From NCBI RefSeq assembly GCF_014648635.1, contig NZ_BMRM01000017.1, forward strand, positions 124,001 through 188,000: a stretch of DNA of 64,000 bases. Direction: 5' to 3'. The translations under genes were made by a program, and so were the position numbers. The DNA is from Streptomyces cinerochromogenes (GTDB lineage: Bacteria; Actinomycetota; Actinomycetes; Streptomycetales; Streptomycetaceae). The first letter of the stretch is position 1; every line of letters starts with the position of its first letter. Shown piece after piece: positions 7,831 to 16,617 of the stretch. Under the pieces are notes generated by a model. The model saw nothing but the letters and a program-made list of their open reading frames with translations. It did not search any database and was not told the DNA's origin.

Positions 7831-8589
7831 TCAGTCCCGGCTGTCCTCGTCACCCACCAGGGTGCCGATCTTCTCACCCTTGACGGCGCGGGCGATATTG
7901 CCCTCCGCGAGCAGCTCGAAGACGAGGATCGGGAGCTTGTTGTCGCGGCACAGCGTGATGGCGGTGGCGTCGGCGACCTTCAGGTCGCGGGTGATGACCT
8001 CGCCGTAGCCGAGGGCGTCGAACTTGACGGCGTCGGGGTTGGTCTTGGGGTCGGAGTCGTAGACCCCGTCCACGCCGTTCTTGCCCATGAGCAGCGCCTC
8101 GGCGTCGATCTCCAGGGCGCGCTGGGCGGCGGTGGTGTCGGTGGAGAAGTACGGCATGCCCATACCGGCGCCGAAGATGACCACGCGGCCCTTCTCCAGG
8201 TGGCGCACGGCGCGCAGCGGGATGTACGGCTCGGCGACCTGGCCCATGGTGATGGCGGTCTGCACGCGGGACTGGATGCCCTCCTTCTCCAGGAAGTCCT
8301 GGAGGGCGAGGCAGTTCATCACGGTGCCGAGCATGCCCATGTAGTCGGAGCGGGCGCGGTCCATGCCGCGCTGCTGGAGTTCGGCGCCGCGGAAGAAGTT
8401 GCCGCCGCCGATGACGACCGCGATCTGGGCGCCGTCGCGCACGACGGCCGCGATCTCGCGGGCGATCTTGTGCACCACGTCCGGGTCGACGCCCAGGCCC
8501 CCGCCACCGGAGAACGCCTCTCCGGACAGCTTCAGCAGAAACCGGCCGCGTACTTTGCCGTCGTCGCTCTTCTGGGCCTTGGTGGTCAT
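7831..8589 (-). CDS. pyrH: UMP kinase
   Basis: Hexameric kinase of the amino-acid-kinase fold that phosphorylates UMP to UDP. The 252-residue product begins MTTKAQKSDDGK. RFLLKLSGEAF is the phosphate-binding strand and loop, VVIGGGNFFRG is the conserved glycine-rich loop, and YFSTDTTAAQRALEI is the UMP and ATP contact region. Upstream in-frame starts fall in the tsf terminator region, so the ATG at 8589 is preferred. It is the third gene of the classical rpsB-tsf-pyrH-frr order. Confidence 0.97.
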   Translation of the reverse strand: MTTKAQKSDDGKVRGRFLLKLSGEAFSGGGGLGVDPDVVHKIAREIAAVVRDGAQIAVVIGGGNFFRGAELQQRGMDRARSDYMGMLGTVMNCLALQDFLEKEGIQSRVQTAITMGQVAEPYIPLRAVRHLEKGRVVIFGAGMGMPYFSTDTTAAQRALEIDAEALLMGKNGVDGVYDSDPKTNPDAVKFDALGYGEVITRDLKVADATAITLCRDNKLPILVFELLAEGNIARAVKGEKIGTLVGDEDSRD

Positions 8590-8627
8590 GGGGATCCCAA
8601 CTCTTTCACGTGTTGCACATACGAAGA

Positions 8628-8677
8628 AGGCCATTGCCGATGGGGTTGCTTTTCGCTCCCATACGCGGCAATGGCCT
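8628..8677 (-). terminator. Terminator hairpin between tsf and pyrH
   Basis: A perfect 12-base inverted repeat, AGGCCATTGCCG / CGGCAATGGCCT, continues inward as ATGGG / CCCAT with a three-base bulge. On the minus strand it is followed by CTTCTTCG. It lies about 115 bases after the tsf stop and 39 bases before pyrH, so pyrH may depend on read-through or on a promoter overlapping this stem. Confidence 0.85.
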
Positions 8678-8792
8678 CCTCGTCAGATCTGCTGCCGTCC
8701 GCCTCACGCCGGGGTGTGGCGGTGTGCGCGGACGACTGCTGTCGACCCTATCGAGAATTCCCGCCGGGTCGCGCGTCGATCGCGGTACGGAC

Positions 8793-9629
8793 TCAGATGC
8801 CGACCTTGATGCGCGAGAAGCGCTTCAGGGTGACACCGGCCTCGTCCAGCACCTTCTGGACCGACTTCTTGTTGTCCAGCGCGTACGGCTGGCCGAGCAG
8901 CGTGGCGTCCTTGAAGAAGCCGTTCAGACGACCCTCGACGATCTTCGCGATCGCGGCCTCGGGCTTGCCCTCGGCGCGGGTGGTCTCCTCGGCGATGCGG
9001 CGCTCGGACTCGACGACGTCGGCCGGCACGTCCTCCTTGGAGAGGTACTTCGGCGCGAAGGCGGCGATGTGCTGGGCGACGCCCTTGGCGACCTCGACGT
9101 TCGGCTTGTCCAGCTCGACCAGGACACCGATCTGCGGGGGCAGGTCGGGCATGGTGCGGTGCATGTAGGCGGTGACGTAGCCGTCGGCGAACTGCGCGAA
9201 GCGGTCCAGGACGATCTTCTCACCGAGGTTGGCGTTGGCCTCGTCCACGAACGCCTGGACGGTCTTGCCGGCCTCGATCTCGGAGGCGAGCAGGGCCTGG
9301 ATGTCGGCCGGGTTCGTCTTGGCGACGTGCTCGGCGATGGCCTTGGCCACGGCCTGGAACTTCTCGCCCTTGGCGACGAAGTCCGTCTCGCACTTCAGCT
9401 CGACCAGGACACCGGAGGAGTTGTCGTCGGCGATGATGGAGACCACGGCGCCGTTCTCGGCGGAGCGGCCCTCGCGCTTGGCGACGCCCTTCTGGCCCTT
9501 GATGCGCAGCGCCTCGACGGCCTTGTCGACGTTGCCCTCGGCCTCGTCCAGCGCCTTCTTGCAGTCCATCATGCCGGCGCCGGTCAGCTCACGGAGCTTC
9601 TTGACGTCGGCGGCGGTGTAGTTCGCCAT
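8793..9629 (-). CDS. tsf: Translation elongation factor Ts
   Basis: Guanine-nucleotide exchange factor for EF-Tu. The 278-residue product begins MANYTAADVKKLRELTGAGMMDCKKAL, the conserved UBA-like N-domain with the MMDCKKAL signature. A second conserved block, ELKCETDFVAKGEKF, is the EF-Tu contact region near residues 75-90. Length and domain order are standard. A strong hairpin separates it from rpsB upstream and another lies downstream, so its level could be set apart from both neighbours. Confidence 0.98.
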   Translation of the reverse strand: MANYTAADVKKLRELTGAGMMDCKKALDEAEGNVDKAVEALRIKGQKGVAKREGRSAENGAVVSIIADDNSSGVLVELKCETDFVAKGEKFQAVAKAIAEHVAKTNPADIQALLASEIEAGKTVQAFVDEANANLGEKIVLDRFAQFADGYVTAYMHRTMPDLPPQIGVLVELDKPNVEVAKGVAQHIAAFAPKYLSKEDVPADVVESERRIAEETTRAEGKPEAAIAKIVEGRLNGFFKDATLLGQPYALDNKKSVQKVLDEAGVTLKRFSRIKVGI

Positions 9630-9731
9630 GAGTCTGTGAGTCTTTCTCGAAGTCTGGAAGATCTTCAGATCCGCACGGTTGCGATCCACATGTAGTCGCG
9701 GACCGTGTACCTCGTGCCGACCTGCGGGTGA

Positions 9732-9768
9732 ACGGCGGGGGCGGAGTGGATGTCACCGCCCCCGCCGT
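9732..9768 (-). terminator. Hairpin between rpsB and tsf
   Basis: A perfect 13-base stem, ACGGCGGGGGCGG / CCGCCCCCGCCGT, with an 11-base loop lies 20 bases after the rpsB stop. Position and strength fit a partial terminator or attenuator within the rpsB-tsf transcription unit. Confidence 0.75.
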
Positions 9769-9788
9769 CGAACGCTGACGGACCGGCG

Positions 9789-10685
9789 TCAGGCCTGCTC
9801 GCCCTCGGCGGCCTTCTCGCCCTCGGCCGGAGCGGCCTCGGCAGCCGGAGCCTCGGCGGCCGGAGCCTCGGCAGCCGGAGCCTCGGCGGCCGGAGCAGCC
9901 TCGTCGGCCTTCTTCTCACCCTCGAGCAGGTCGCGCTCCCACTCGGCGAGCGGCTCGCCCGCGGCCTTCTCACCCTTGTCGCCGGTGGCGACGCCGGAGC
10001 GGGCGATGAGGCCCTCGGCGACGGCGTCGGCGATCACACGGGTGAGCAGGGTGACGGAGCGGATCGCGTCGTCGTTGCCCGGGATCTTGTAGTCGACCTC
10101 GTCGGGGTCGCAGTTGGTGTCGAGGATCGCGACGACCGGAATGTTCAGCTTCCGGGCCTCACCAACGGCGATGTGCTCCTTCTTGGTGTCCACGATCCAG
10201 ACGGCGCTGGGCACCTTCTGCATCTCGCGGATACCGCCGAGGGTCTTCTCCAGCTTGGCCTTCTCGCGGGAGAGGACCAGCAGCTCCTTCTTGGTCAGAC
10301 CGGAGGACGCGACGTCCTCGAAGTCGATCTGCTCCAGCTCCTTCAGGCGCTGCAGACGCTTGTAGACGGTCGAGAAGTTGGTGAGCATGCCGCCCAGCCA
10401 GCGCTGGTTGACGTAGGGCATGCCGACGCGGGTGGCCTGCTCGGCGATGGCCTCCTGCGCCTGCTTCTTCGTGCCGACGAACATGACCGTGCCGCCGTGG
10501 GCGACGGTCTCCTTGACGAACTCGTAGGCGCGGTCGATGTACGACAGCGACTGGAGCAGGTCGATGATGTAGATGCCGTTGCGCTCGGTGAAGATGAAGC
10601 GCTTCATCTTCGGGTTCCAGCGACGGGTCTGGTGACCGAAGTGGACGCCGCTCTCCAGCAGCTCCCGCATCGTGACGACGGCCAT
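9789..10685 (-). CDS. rpsB: 30S ribosomal protein S2
   Basis: Small-subunit protein S2, needed for S1 binding and 30S assembly. The 298-residue product begins MAVVTMRELLESGVHFGHQTRRWNPKM, the conserved S2 start. PYVNQRWLGGMLTNF and the VDTKKEHIAV region follow. The core ends near residue 255. It is followed by a low-complexity tail of repeated Ala-Pro-Ala-Ala-Glu units and a final EGEKAAEGEQA, encoded by a tandem repeat near 9840-9900. Alanine/glutamate tails on S2 occur in actinobacteria and their copy number can vary. Two GTG/ATG starts further upstream lack conserved sequence. Confidence 0.98.
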   Translation of the reverse strand: MAVVTMRELLESGVHFGHQTRRWNPKMKRFIFTERNGIYIIDLLQSLSYIDRAYEFVKETVAHGGTVMFVGTKKQAQEAIAEQATRVGMPYVNQRWLGGMLTNFSTVYKRLQRLKELEQIDFEDVASSGLTKKELLVLSREKAKLEKTLGGIREMQKVPSAVWIVDTKKEHIAVGEARKLNIPVVAILDTNCDPDEVDYKIPGNDDAIRSVTLLTRVIADAVAEGLIARSGVATGDKGEKAAGEPLAEWERDLLEGEKKADEAAPAAEAPAAEAPAAEAPAAEAAPAEGEKAAEGEQA

Positions 10686-10959
10686 GGCCGTATCTCCTTG
10701 GTGTTCTCGGTTGTGCCGCGTCCGCCGGACGGCGGTCGCGCCTGACGCCCGCGATGCGCCGTGCCGCGAAGGACCGAGGGGCGCTTGGTACGAACCCTTG
10801 CCGGGAGCCGTACCGGGGCGTGCGAAGTCGACCCGGTGACCCGGATCGCCAGAAGAAGTGTACGGGACCGGCGAGGCACCGGGTGACGCAGCTGTCCACA
10901 ACCGGCGAGTAGTCCACAGGGTCCGGCCATGATCGGCGGGGCTGCGGGACGGTGTCGGC

Positions 10960-11517
10960 ATGCGACACGTGATGCTCCGAACGACCCTGCTGCTGGTCGC
11001 GGCGGCTACGGCACTGACTCCGGCGGCCCGGGCGGGCACCCCGCCTCCTGCCCCGCCTCAGGCTCCGCAGCCCCGGGTCCCCGCCCTCGCCCGCGCCTGG
11101 CCCGTGGGGCTGCGCCCACCGGTCCTGCGCGGCTGGGAACCGCCGGCGACGGTGTACGGCCCCGGGCACCGGGGTGTCGACCTCGCCGCCCCGCCCGGCG
11201 CCGGGGTGCGGGCGGTCGCGGCCGGCCGGGTGCTGTTCGCGGGGCGGGTGGCCGGGCGGGGCGTGGTCTCGCTGGAGCTGGGGGGAACGGACCTGCGGAC
11301 CACGTACGAGCCCGTGCGGGCCGCGGTGCGGAAGGGGGACGAGGTGGCGGCGGGTGAGGTGGTGGGGGTGGTGGAGCCGACCGGCTCCCACTGCGGGCCC
11401 AGGGCGTGCGTGCACTGGGGCCTGCTGCGGGGCGGGACCTATCTGAACCCCTTGTCCCTGCTGCCACCGTGGCTGCTGGCCAGGGGACCGTCGAGGCTGC
11501 TACCGGTCGTGCCGTGA
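10960..11517 (+). CDS. Secreted M23/LytM-like peptidase domain protein with altered active site
   Basis: Exported protein of 185 residues with a signal peptide (MRHVMLRTTLLLVAAATALTPAARA, cleavage near residue 25). A Pro-rich linker and one M23 peptidoglycan-peptidase-like domain follow. The first zinc motif HxxxD is present as HRGVD. The second motif, normally HxH as in PHLHF, reads ACVHWGLL, so the first histidine is replaced by cysteine. A nearby SHCGPRAC adds another cysteine. It could be a divergent zinc peptidase using Cys or a non-catalytic LytM regulator of other amidases. It is divergent from rpsB, with 274 bases between them holding both promoters. Confidence 0.85.
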   Translation: MRHVMLRTTLLLVAAATALTPAARAGTPPPAPPQAPQPRVPALARAWPVGLRPPVLRGWEPPATVYGPGHRGVDLAAPPGAGVRAVAAGRVLFAGRVAGRGVVSLELGGTDLRTTYEPVRAAVRKGDEVAAGEVVGVVEPTGSHCGPRACVHWGLLRGGTYLNPLSLLPPWLLARGPSRLLPVVP

Positions 11518-11555
11518 CCGCCCCCTGACCGCCCGCGGCCCCGGCAGGGCTCGGG

Positions 11556-12146
11556 TCAGCCCTTCACACCCCGCAGGGCCATGGCCACGGCCGCGTCCGT
11601 CACCACCGTGGGATCCTCGGCGGCCCCCAGCTCGATACGCCGGACCGCCGCGTCCACCACCCCCTGCAGCAGCATCGCCGCCAGCCGGGGCTGCCCGTGC
11701 CCCATCTCCGCAAGCGCCTCGACGATCATCGCGACCAGTCCCCCGTGGGCGGCCCGGATCTTCTCCCGCGCCCCGGCGTCCAGCTCGCTCGCGGAGATCG
11801 CGACGACCGCCCGGTGCCGCCGGTCCCCGACCAGCGCCAGCTGCTGCCGCACATACGCCTCGACCTTGCCCTCGGCCGACTCGGCGCGCTCCATCGCCGC
11901 CGCGACCTCCGCCGCCCACACCGGGAAGTCGACCTCGCACAGCTCCTCGACCACGGCGGCCCGGGACCGGAAGTACTCGTACACGGACGACCGCGCCAGC
12001 CCCGTCCGCTCGGCCAGCGCCGGAAAGGTCAGTGCGTCCGTCCCGCCCTCGGAGAGCAGGGACCGAGCCGCGTCCAGCAGAGCGGCGCGCTGCATCGACC
12101 GGTGTTCGGCCACGGAGGCCGCTCGAATCCTTGGCACGCCGACCAC
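11556..12146 (-). CDS. TetR-family transcriptional regulator
   Basis: Predicted DNA-binding repressor of 196 residues. The N-terminal helix-turn-helix spans about residues 20-65: AALLDAARSLLSEGGTDALTF, then ALAERTGLARSSVYEYFRSRAAVVEEL. The C-terminal all-helical ligand domain is of normal length but gives no hint of its ligand. It lies 31 bases downstream of whiG in the same direction and converges with the M23-like gene 38 bases away. Streptomyces genomes keep a TetR gene at this place next to whiG. The target is unknown. A few shorter starts within the first 18 residues are possible. Confidence 0.9.
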   Translation of the reverse strand: MVGVPRIRAASVAEHRSMQRAALLDAARSLLSEGGTDALTFPALAERTGLARSSVYEYFRSRAAVVEELCEVDFPVWAAEVAAAMERAESAEGKVEAYVRQQLALVGDRRHRAVVAISASELDAGAREKIRAAHGGLVAMIVEALAEMGHGQPRLAAMLLQGVVDAAVRRIELGAAEDPTVVTDAAVAMALRGVKG

Positions 12147-12177
12147 TGTACGGACGCACCGCCCCGGAAGGGAGGAG

Positions 12178-13020
12178 TCAGCGCCCGAAGCTCGCCAGCT
12201 TGGCCCGCAGCTGGAGCACCGACTTGGTGTGGATCTGGCTGACCCGGCTCTCGGTGACGCCGAGCACGTTGCCGATCTCGGCGAGGGTCAGGCCCTCGTA
12301 GTAGTACAGGGTGACCACGGTCTTCTCCCGCTCGGGCAGCGTGTTGATCGCCCGCGCCAGGAACCGCCGCAGCTCCCGGTCCTCGGCCACCTCCACGGGG
12401 TTGTCGGCGGCGGTGTCCTCCAGCGTGTCCATCAGGCTGAGCCGGTCCCCGCCCTCGCCGCCGACGTGCAGCAGCTCCTCCAGGGCGACCACGTTGGCCA
12501 GCGACAACTGGCTGAAGACCGCGTGGAGTTCGTCCACCTCCATGTCCAGCTCCGCGGCCACCTCCCCCTCCGTGGGCGTCCGCCGCAGCCGCGCCTCCAG
12601 GGTGGCGTAGGCACGCTCGACGTTCCGCGCCTTCTGCCGGACCGAGCGGGGGATCCAGTCCAGCGCCCGCAGCTCGTCGATCATCGCGCCGCGGATCCGG
12701 GTGATCGCGTACGTCTCGAACTTGATCTCCCGGTCGATGTCGAACTTCTCGATCGCGTCGATCAGCCCGAACACCCCGGAGGAGACGAAGTCGGCCTGCT
12801 CCACGTTGGGCGGCAGCCCGACGCTCACCCGGCCCGCCACGTACTTGACCAGCGGCGAGTAGTGCAGGATCAGCTGCTCCCGCAGCCGGTCGTCCCCCGT
12901 CGCCTTGTACGACCGCCACAGCTCGTCGAGCGTCGAGGGTGCGGGCGGCCGCACGCTGCCGCCGTCGCGGGCGGCTGGGGGGATCGCCGCCCGGTCGGAC
13001 CCGGAGGTGTGCTGGGGCAT
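12178..13020 (-). CDS. whiG: RNA polymerase sigma factor WhiG
   Basis: FliA-type sigma factor that starts sporulation of aerial hyphae in Streptomyces; its known targets include whiH and whiI. The 280-residue product from MPQHTSGSDR equals the S. coelicolor length. Region 2 reads HYSPLVKYVAGRVSVGLP, then FGLIDAIEKFDIDREIKFETYAITRIRGAMIDELR. Region 4 reads LPEREKTVVTLYYYEGLTLAEIGNVLGVTESRVSQIHTKSV. Longer in-frame starts run into CA-rich sequence with no conserved residues. In S. coelicolor its activity is held back by the anti-sigma RsiG with cyclic di-GMP. Confidence 0.97.
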   Translation of the reverse strand: MPQHTSGSDRAAIPPAARDGGSVRPPAPSTLDELWRSYKATGDDRLREQLILHYSPLVKYVAGRVSVGLPPNVEQADFVSSGVFGLIDAIEKFDIDREIKFETYAITRIRGAMIDELRALDWIPRSVRQKARNVERAYATLEARLRRTPTEGEVAAELDMEVDELHAVFSQLSLANVVALEELLHVGGEGGDRLSLMDTLEDTAADNPVEVAEDRELRRFLARAINTLPEREKTVVTLYYYEGLTLAEIGNVLGVTESRVSQIHTKSVLQLRAKLASFGR

Positions 13021-13365
13021 TCGTCGCCTTGTGCCGTTCTGCCGTGAAGTGCCGTGAAGTGCTGTCGGAGCGGGTGGGGTGGGTGACGGTGAGGGTGGGG
13101 TTCGTGCGGGGATGCGGGGAAGTGGGCTGCCTGGGTGAGGTGACGTCGGATGTCGGGTTGGCGCCATCTGCGCCGCCGCCTTCGTGAGCGTAGCGTGACT
13201 GAGGAGTCGCGGTGTGCGAACACCGGGGCTCCACCCGTGCGCGGGGCGCTCGCGCCGGGTGGGTGACCGCGGGCCACGGTTCGCTCTCCGTGACCGACGC
13301 GAGGCGCCAACTCCGGGAAACTCCAAGGGTGTCGGGAGTTCCCCCGGACGGCCGAACACGGTCGG
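13021..13365. other. Non-coding gap between dprA and whiG
   Basis: About 345 bases with no supported gene. It must hold the whiG promoter. Directly 5' of whiG there are two exact copies of GCCGTGAAGT (13041-13050 and 13051-13060). Next to them is a G/T-skewed stretch on the plus strand at about 13065-13140. The dprA stop is at its right edge. I see no convincing terminator or small RNA. Confidence 0.5.
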
Positions 13366-14526
13366 TCAGCATGGCGGGCGGCCACTGCGGACCGAGATCA
13401 TCGCCTGGCGTGTCAACTTCCAGCCATCGCCGTGTCGTTCGACGTAACCAAGTGCTCGGAGTTCGTACAGCCTCGCGATCGCCTCGTCCCGCGTGGTGCC
13501 CGCGCCGAGCGCGATCTCGTCGGCGGGGGCGGCGCGGTTGCCGGGCAGGGCGGCGAGGACGCTGCGGGCGGCCGGTTCCAGCAGGTCACGCGGGAGGACC
13601 GGGCCGCGGCGGGGCGGCGCGAGGTCACCCATGTCGCCCACGAGTTCGATGATCTCCGTGGCGTCGGTGACCAGGGTGGCCTCTCCGCGCAGCAGTTCGT
13701 GCACGCCGGCGGAGAGGGAGCTGGTGACCGGGCCGGGGACGCCCATGGTGAAGCGGCCGAGGCGTCCTGCGGCCCGCGCGGTGGAGAGCGAGCCGCTGCG
13801 GCAGGCCGCCTCCACGACGACGGTGCCCCTGGTCAGGGCGGCGATGACCCGGTTGCGGAGGATGAACCGGCTGGGGGTGGGGTGCTCCCCCGGCGGCAGC
13901 TCGCCCACGACCAGTCCCTGGTCCGCGATCCGGCCGATCAGGGCGGCGTGGCCGCGGGGGTAGGGCTGGTCGACGCCGCAGGCCAGGACGGCGATGGTGG
14001 CGCCGTGGGCGGCGAGGGTGCCGCGGTGGGCGGCGCCGTCGATGCCGTAGGCACCGCCCGACACGACGACCCATCCGCGCTCGGCGAGGCCGGAGGCGAG
14101 GGTGGCGGCCGTGTGGGTGCCGTACTCGGTGCAGGCGCGGGCGCCGACGACGGCCACGGAGCGGAGCGCCCACATCCGCAGGTGGGGCCGGCCCCGCACC
14201 CACAGCCCGAGGGGCCGTCCGTCCCCGAGGTCGTCCAGCTGGCCGGGCCACTCGCCGTCCCCCGGACGGACGAACCGCGCCCCCGCGGCCCGGGCCAGCT
14301 CCAGGTCCCGCTCCGGCTCGGCCCGCCGGGCCCGTGCGACGAGCCCCGCCCACCGGGTCCCGCTCACCCCGGGCAACGCCTCCCGGCCGCACCGCAGCCG
14401 CCGCACCACCTCCCCCACCCCGAACTCCCGCACCCACCGTCCCCCGACCTCGTCCCCCGGCTCGATCACCCGCCCGAGGAACACCCGCCCGAGCAGGTCG
14501 GCGCGGGCATCGTCCTCTCCGGTCAC
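13366..14526 (-). CDS. dprA: DNA-processing protein DprA
   Basis: Single-strand DNA-binding protein that loads RecA in natural transformation and is kept in many non-competent bacteria. The GTG at 14526 overlaps the comM stop by four bases (GTGA), giving 386 residues. The Rossmann-like core contains SVAVVGARACTEYG, VVVSGGAYGIDGAAHRGTL, DQPYPRGH and GTVVVEAACRSGSLSTARAAGR. A C-terminal winged-helix domain follows, AARSVLAALPGN to ELRALGYVERHGDGW. It is the last gene of the yraN-comM-dprA operon, with whiG downstream after a gap. Confidence 0.94.
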   Translation of the reverse strand: MTGEDDARADLLGRVFLGRVIEPGDEVGGRWVREFGVGEVVRRLRCGREALPGVSGTRWAGLVARARRAEPERDLELARAAGARFVRPGDGEWPGQLDDLGDGRPLGLWVRGRPHLRMWALRSVAVVGARACTEYGTHTAATLASGLAERGWVVVSGGAYGIDGAAHRGTLAAHGATIAVLACGVDQPYPRGHAALIGRIADQGLVVGELPPGEHPTPSRFILRNRVIAALTRGTVVVEAACRSGSLSTARAAGRLGRFTMGVPGPVTSSLSAGVHELLRGEATLVTDATEIIELVGDMGDLAPPRRGPVLPRDLLEPAARSVLAALPGNRAAPADEIALGAGTTRDEAIARLYELRALGYVERHGDGWKLTRQAMISVRSGRPPC

Positions 14527-16148
14527 GTCAGGGCTCCGATGGCCATCGGCACCCCGCGGGGCACGCCGGTGCGCAGTTGCAGGGCCAGGGCGACGTCGGT
14601 CGCGTCCGGGCGGTCGTGCCCGACGAGGTCGGCGACGGTCCAGGCGACGCGCAGGACGCGGTCGATCCCACGGGCGGTGAGCACACCGCGTTCCAGGCTG
14701 CGTTCTGCCTCGTCCATCGCCCCGGCGACGGCGTGGTGCCGACTGCGCAGTTCGCGGCCGGGCACTTCGCTGTTGGTGCGCCAGGGGGTGCCGGTGAGCC
14801 GGGCCGCGGTCCGCTCGCGGGCCTGCCGTACCCGGTCGGCCACGGTCGCCGTGGACTCTCCGCGGGCGCCGGGCTCGGTGAGCTGGGCCCGGGTCACCGG
14901 GTCGACCTCGACACGCAGGTCCACCCGGTCCAGCAGCGGGCCGGACAGCCGGGACTGGTAGCGGCGGATCGCGGACGGCGGGCACTCGCACAGCGAGTCG
15001 CGCAGGGAGAACCGTCCGCAGGGACAGGGGTTGGCTGCCAGGACCATCAGGAACCGCGCCGGGAACCGGACCACGCCGGCGCTGCGCGCGATGACGACGT
15101 GCCCGGATTCCAGTGGCTGTCGCAGGGCGTCCAGGGTCTGGCTGTGGAACTCGGGCGCCTCGTCCAGGAACAGCACGCCCCGATGGGCGAGGGACACCGC
15201 GCCGGGGCGGGCGACCCCCGGGCCGCCGCCGACCAGGGACTGCATCGTGGCCGAGTGGTGCGGGGCGCAGTAGGGCGCGACGTCGATGAGGGGCCTGCCG
15301 GGGGGAAGCAGCCCGGCGACCGAGTGGACGGCCGTCACTTCGAGCGACTCCTCCCGGGTGAGCCGGGGGAGGACGGCGGGAAGACGTTCGGCGAGCATCG
15401 TCTTGCCCGCGCCGGGCGGGCCCTCCAGGAACAGGTGGTGTCCGCCGGCCGCCGCCACCTCGACGGCCGTGCGGGCGCAGGTCTGTCCCACGACGTCGGC
15501 CAGGTCGTAGTCGTGGTCGTGCTGGGCGGCGCCGATGCTGTGCATGCCGGTGGCGGCGCCCGTGCCGGGTACCCGCAGGCCGGCGAGGAGGGGATCGGGC
15601 CGGCCCAGTTCGTCCGGTGTCTCGTCGGGGACGGGCTCCTCGGCCAGGACCGCGATGAGCTGCCGCAGGCTGCGGACCCCGAGGACGGACACCCCGGGGA
15701 CCAGCGAGGCCTCGGCGGCGGCGCACTCGGGCACGACCACCTGCTCGTAACCCGCGTCGGCCGCCGCGAGCACGGCCGGCAGGATGCCGCGGACCGGGCG
15801 CACCCGGCCGTCCAGCCCCAGCTCTCCGATCATGACGATGTCGGCGAGGACCCGGGGGTCGATGCGCTCGGCGGCTCCGAGAACCGCGCAGGCGACGGCC
15901 AGGTCGAACCCCGAGCCGGCTTTGGGGACGGAGGCCGGGCTGAGGCCGACGGTGAGCTTCTTCTGCGGCCACTCGCCACCCGAGTTCACCACCGCCGCCC
16001 GGACCCGGTCCCGGCTCTCCGTCAGGCTCTTGTCCGGGAGGCCCACCAGGGTGAAGGCCGCGACGCCGGGTTCGAGGTCGGCCTGGACCTCGACGACCAC
16101 GCCCTCGACGCCGACCAGGGCCACGGAGCACGTGCGGGCGAATGCCAT
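14523..16148 (-). CDS. comM: Mg-chelatase-like AAA+ ATPase ComM/YifB
   Basis: Hexameric AAA+ helicase of 541 residues; in Vibrio and Acinetobacter ComM drives branch migration during transformation. The N-terminal Lon-like domain runs through about residue 170 (FTLVGLPDKSLTESRDRVRAA, KLTVGLSPASVPKAGSGFDLA). The ATPase domain has Walker A GPPGAGKT near 243-250 and Walker B GVLFLDEAPEF. A zinc-finger-like CPCGRF...CEC segment and the C-terminal magnesium-chelatase helical domain follow. Its ATG directly abuts the yraN stop and its end overlaps dprA, so the three genes are coupled. Confidence 0.94.
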   Translation of the reverse strand: MAFARTCSVALVGVEGVVVEVQADLEPGVAAFTLVGLPDKSLTESRDRVRAAVVNSGGEWPQKKLTVGLSPASVPKAGSGFDLAVACAVLGAAERIDPRVLADIVMIGELGLDGRVRPVRGILPAVLAAADAGYEQVVVPECAAAEASLVPGVSVLGVRSLRQLIAVLAEEPVPDETPDELGRPDPLLAGLRVPGTGAATGMHSIGAAQHDHDYDLADVVGQTCARTAVEVAAAGGHHLFLEGPPGAGKTMLAERLPAVLPRLTREESLEVTAVHSVAGLLPPGRPLIDVAPYCAPHHSATMQSLVGGGPGVARPGAVSLAHRGVLFLDEAPEFHSQTLDALRQPLESGHVVIARSAGVVRFPARFLMVLAANPCPCGRFSLRDSLCECPPSAIRRYQSRLSGPLLDRVDLRVEVDPVTRAQLTEPGARGESTATVADRVRQARERTAARLTGTPWRTNSEVPGRELRSRHHAVAGAMDEAERSLERGVLTARGIDRVLRVAWTVADLVGHDRPDATDVALALQLRTGVPRGVPMAIGALT

Positions 16149-16511
16149 TCAGGCCACCCCCCGTGCGTGCTCGACGGCCGGGGCGCCCCGGCGGGGCAGG
16201 AGGACGCCGACGAGGTCGATGCGGACGCCGCCCGGCGGGGCTCCTCCGTGGGTCTGGATCCAGTGCGCGGCGAGGGCCCGGAGCCGGGCGGCCTTCTCGG
16301 GGGTCACCGCGGCCATCGGGTGTTCGTAGCCGCCGCCCGTGCGGGTCTTGACCTCGCAGACGACGAGCGCGTCCCCGTCACGCGCCACGATGTCGATCTC
16401 GCCGGCCCGTCCGCAGCGCCAGTTGCGCTCCAGGATCGTCATGCCGGCCTCGGCGAGCCGCCGGGCGGCCAGGTCCTCGCCGTACTTGCCGATTGCTTCT
16501 CGTGCGTTCAT
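16149..16511 (-). CDS. YraN family (UPF0102) endonuclease-like protein
   Basis: A 120-residue protein with a Holliday-junction-resolvase/restriction-endonuclease-like fold. From MNAREAIGKYGEDLAARRLAEAGM it continues to NWRCGRAGEIDIVARDGDALVVCEVKTR, which holds the E-x-D...EVK nuclease motif. The ATG at 16511 has GGAGG upstream and is preferred over a start ten codons earlier. The stop touches the comM start. The conserved yraN-comM-dprA order suggests a shared role in handling incoming or damaged DNA, but biochemical activity for the family is little known. Confidence 0.92.
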   Translation of the reverse strand: MNAREAIGKYGEDLAARRLAEAGMTILERNWRCGRAGEIDIVARDGDALVVCEVKTRTGGGYEHPMAAVTPEKAARLRALAAHWIQTHGGAPPGGVRIDLVGVLLPRRGAPAVEHARGVA

Positions 16512-16617
16512 GTCGGCACCACCTCCGGCGCCAACCGTCACGCATTCCGCCCCAAGATGTTGATCTTGGTGAACTACTCGGCGGTTGTGGAAAACTCGTT
16601 CACCCGGGAGGGGGACC

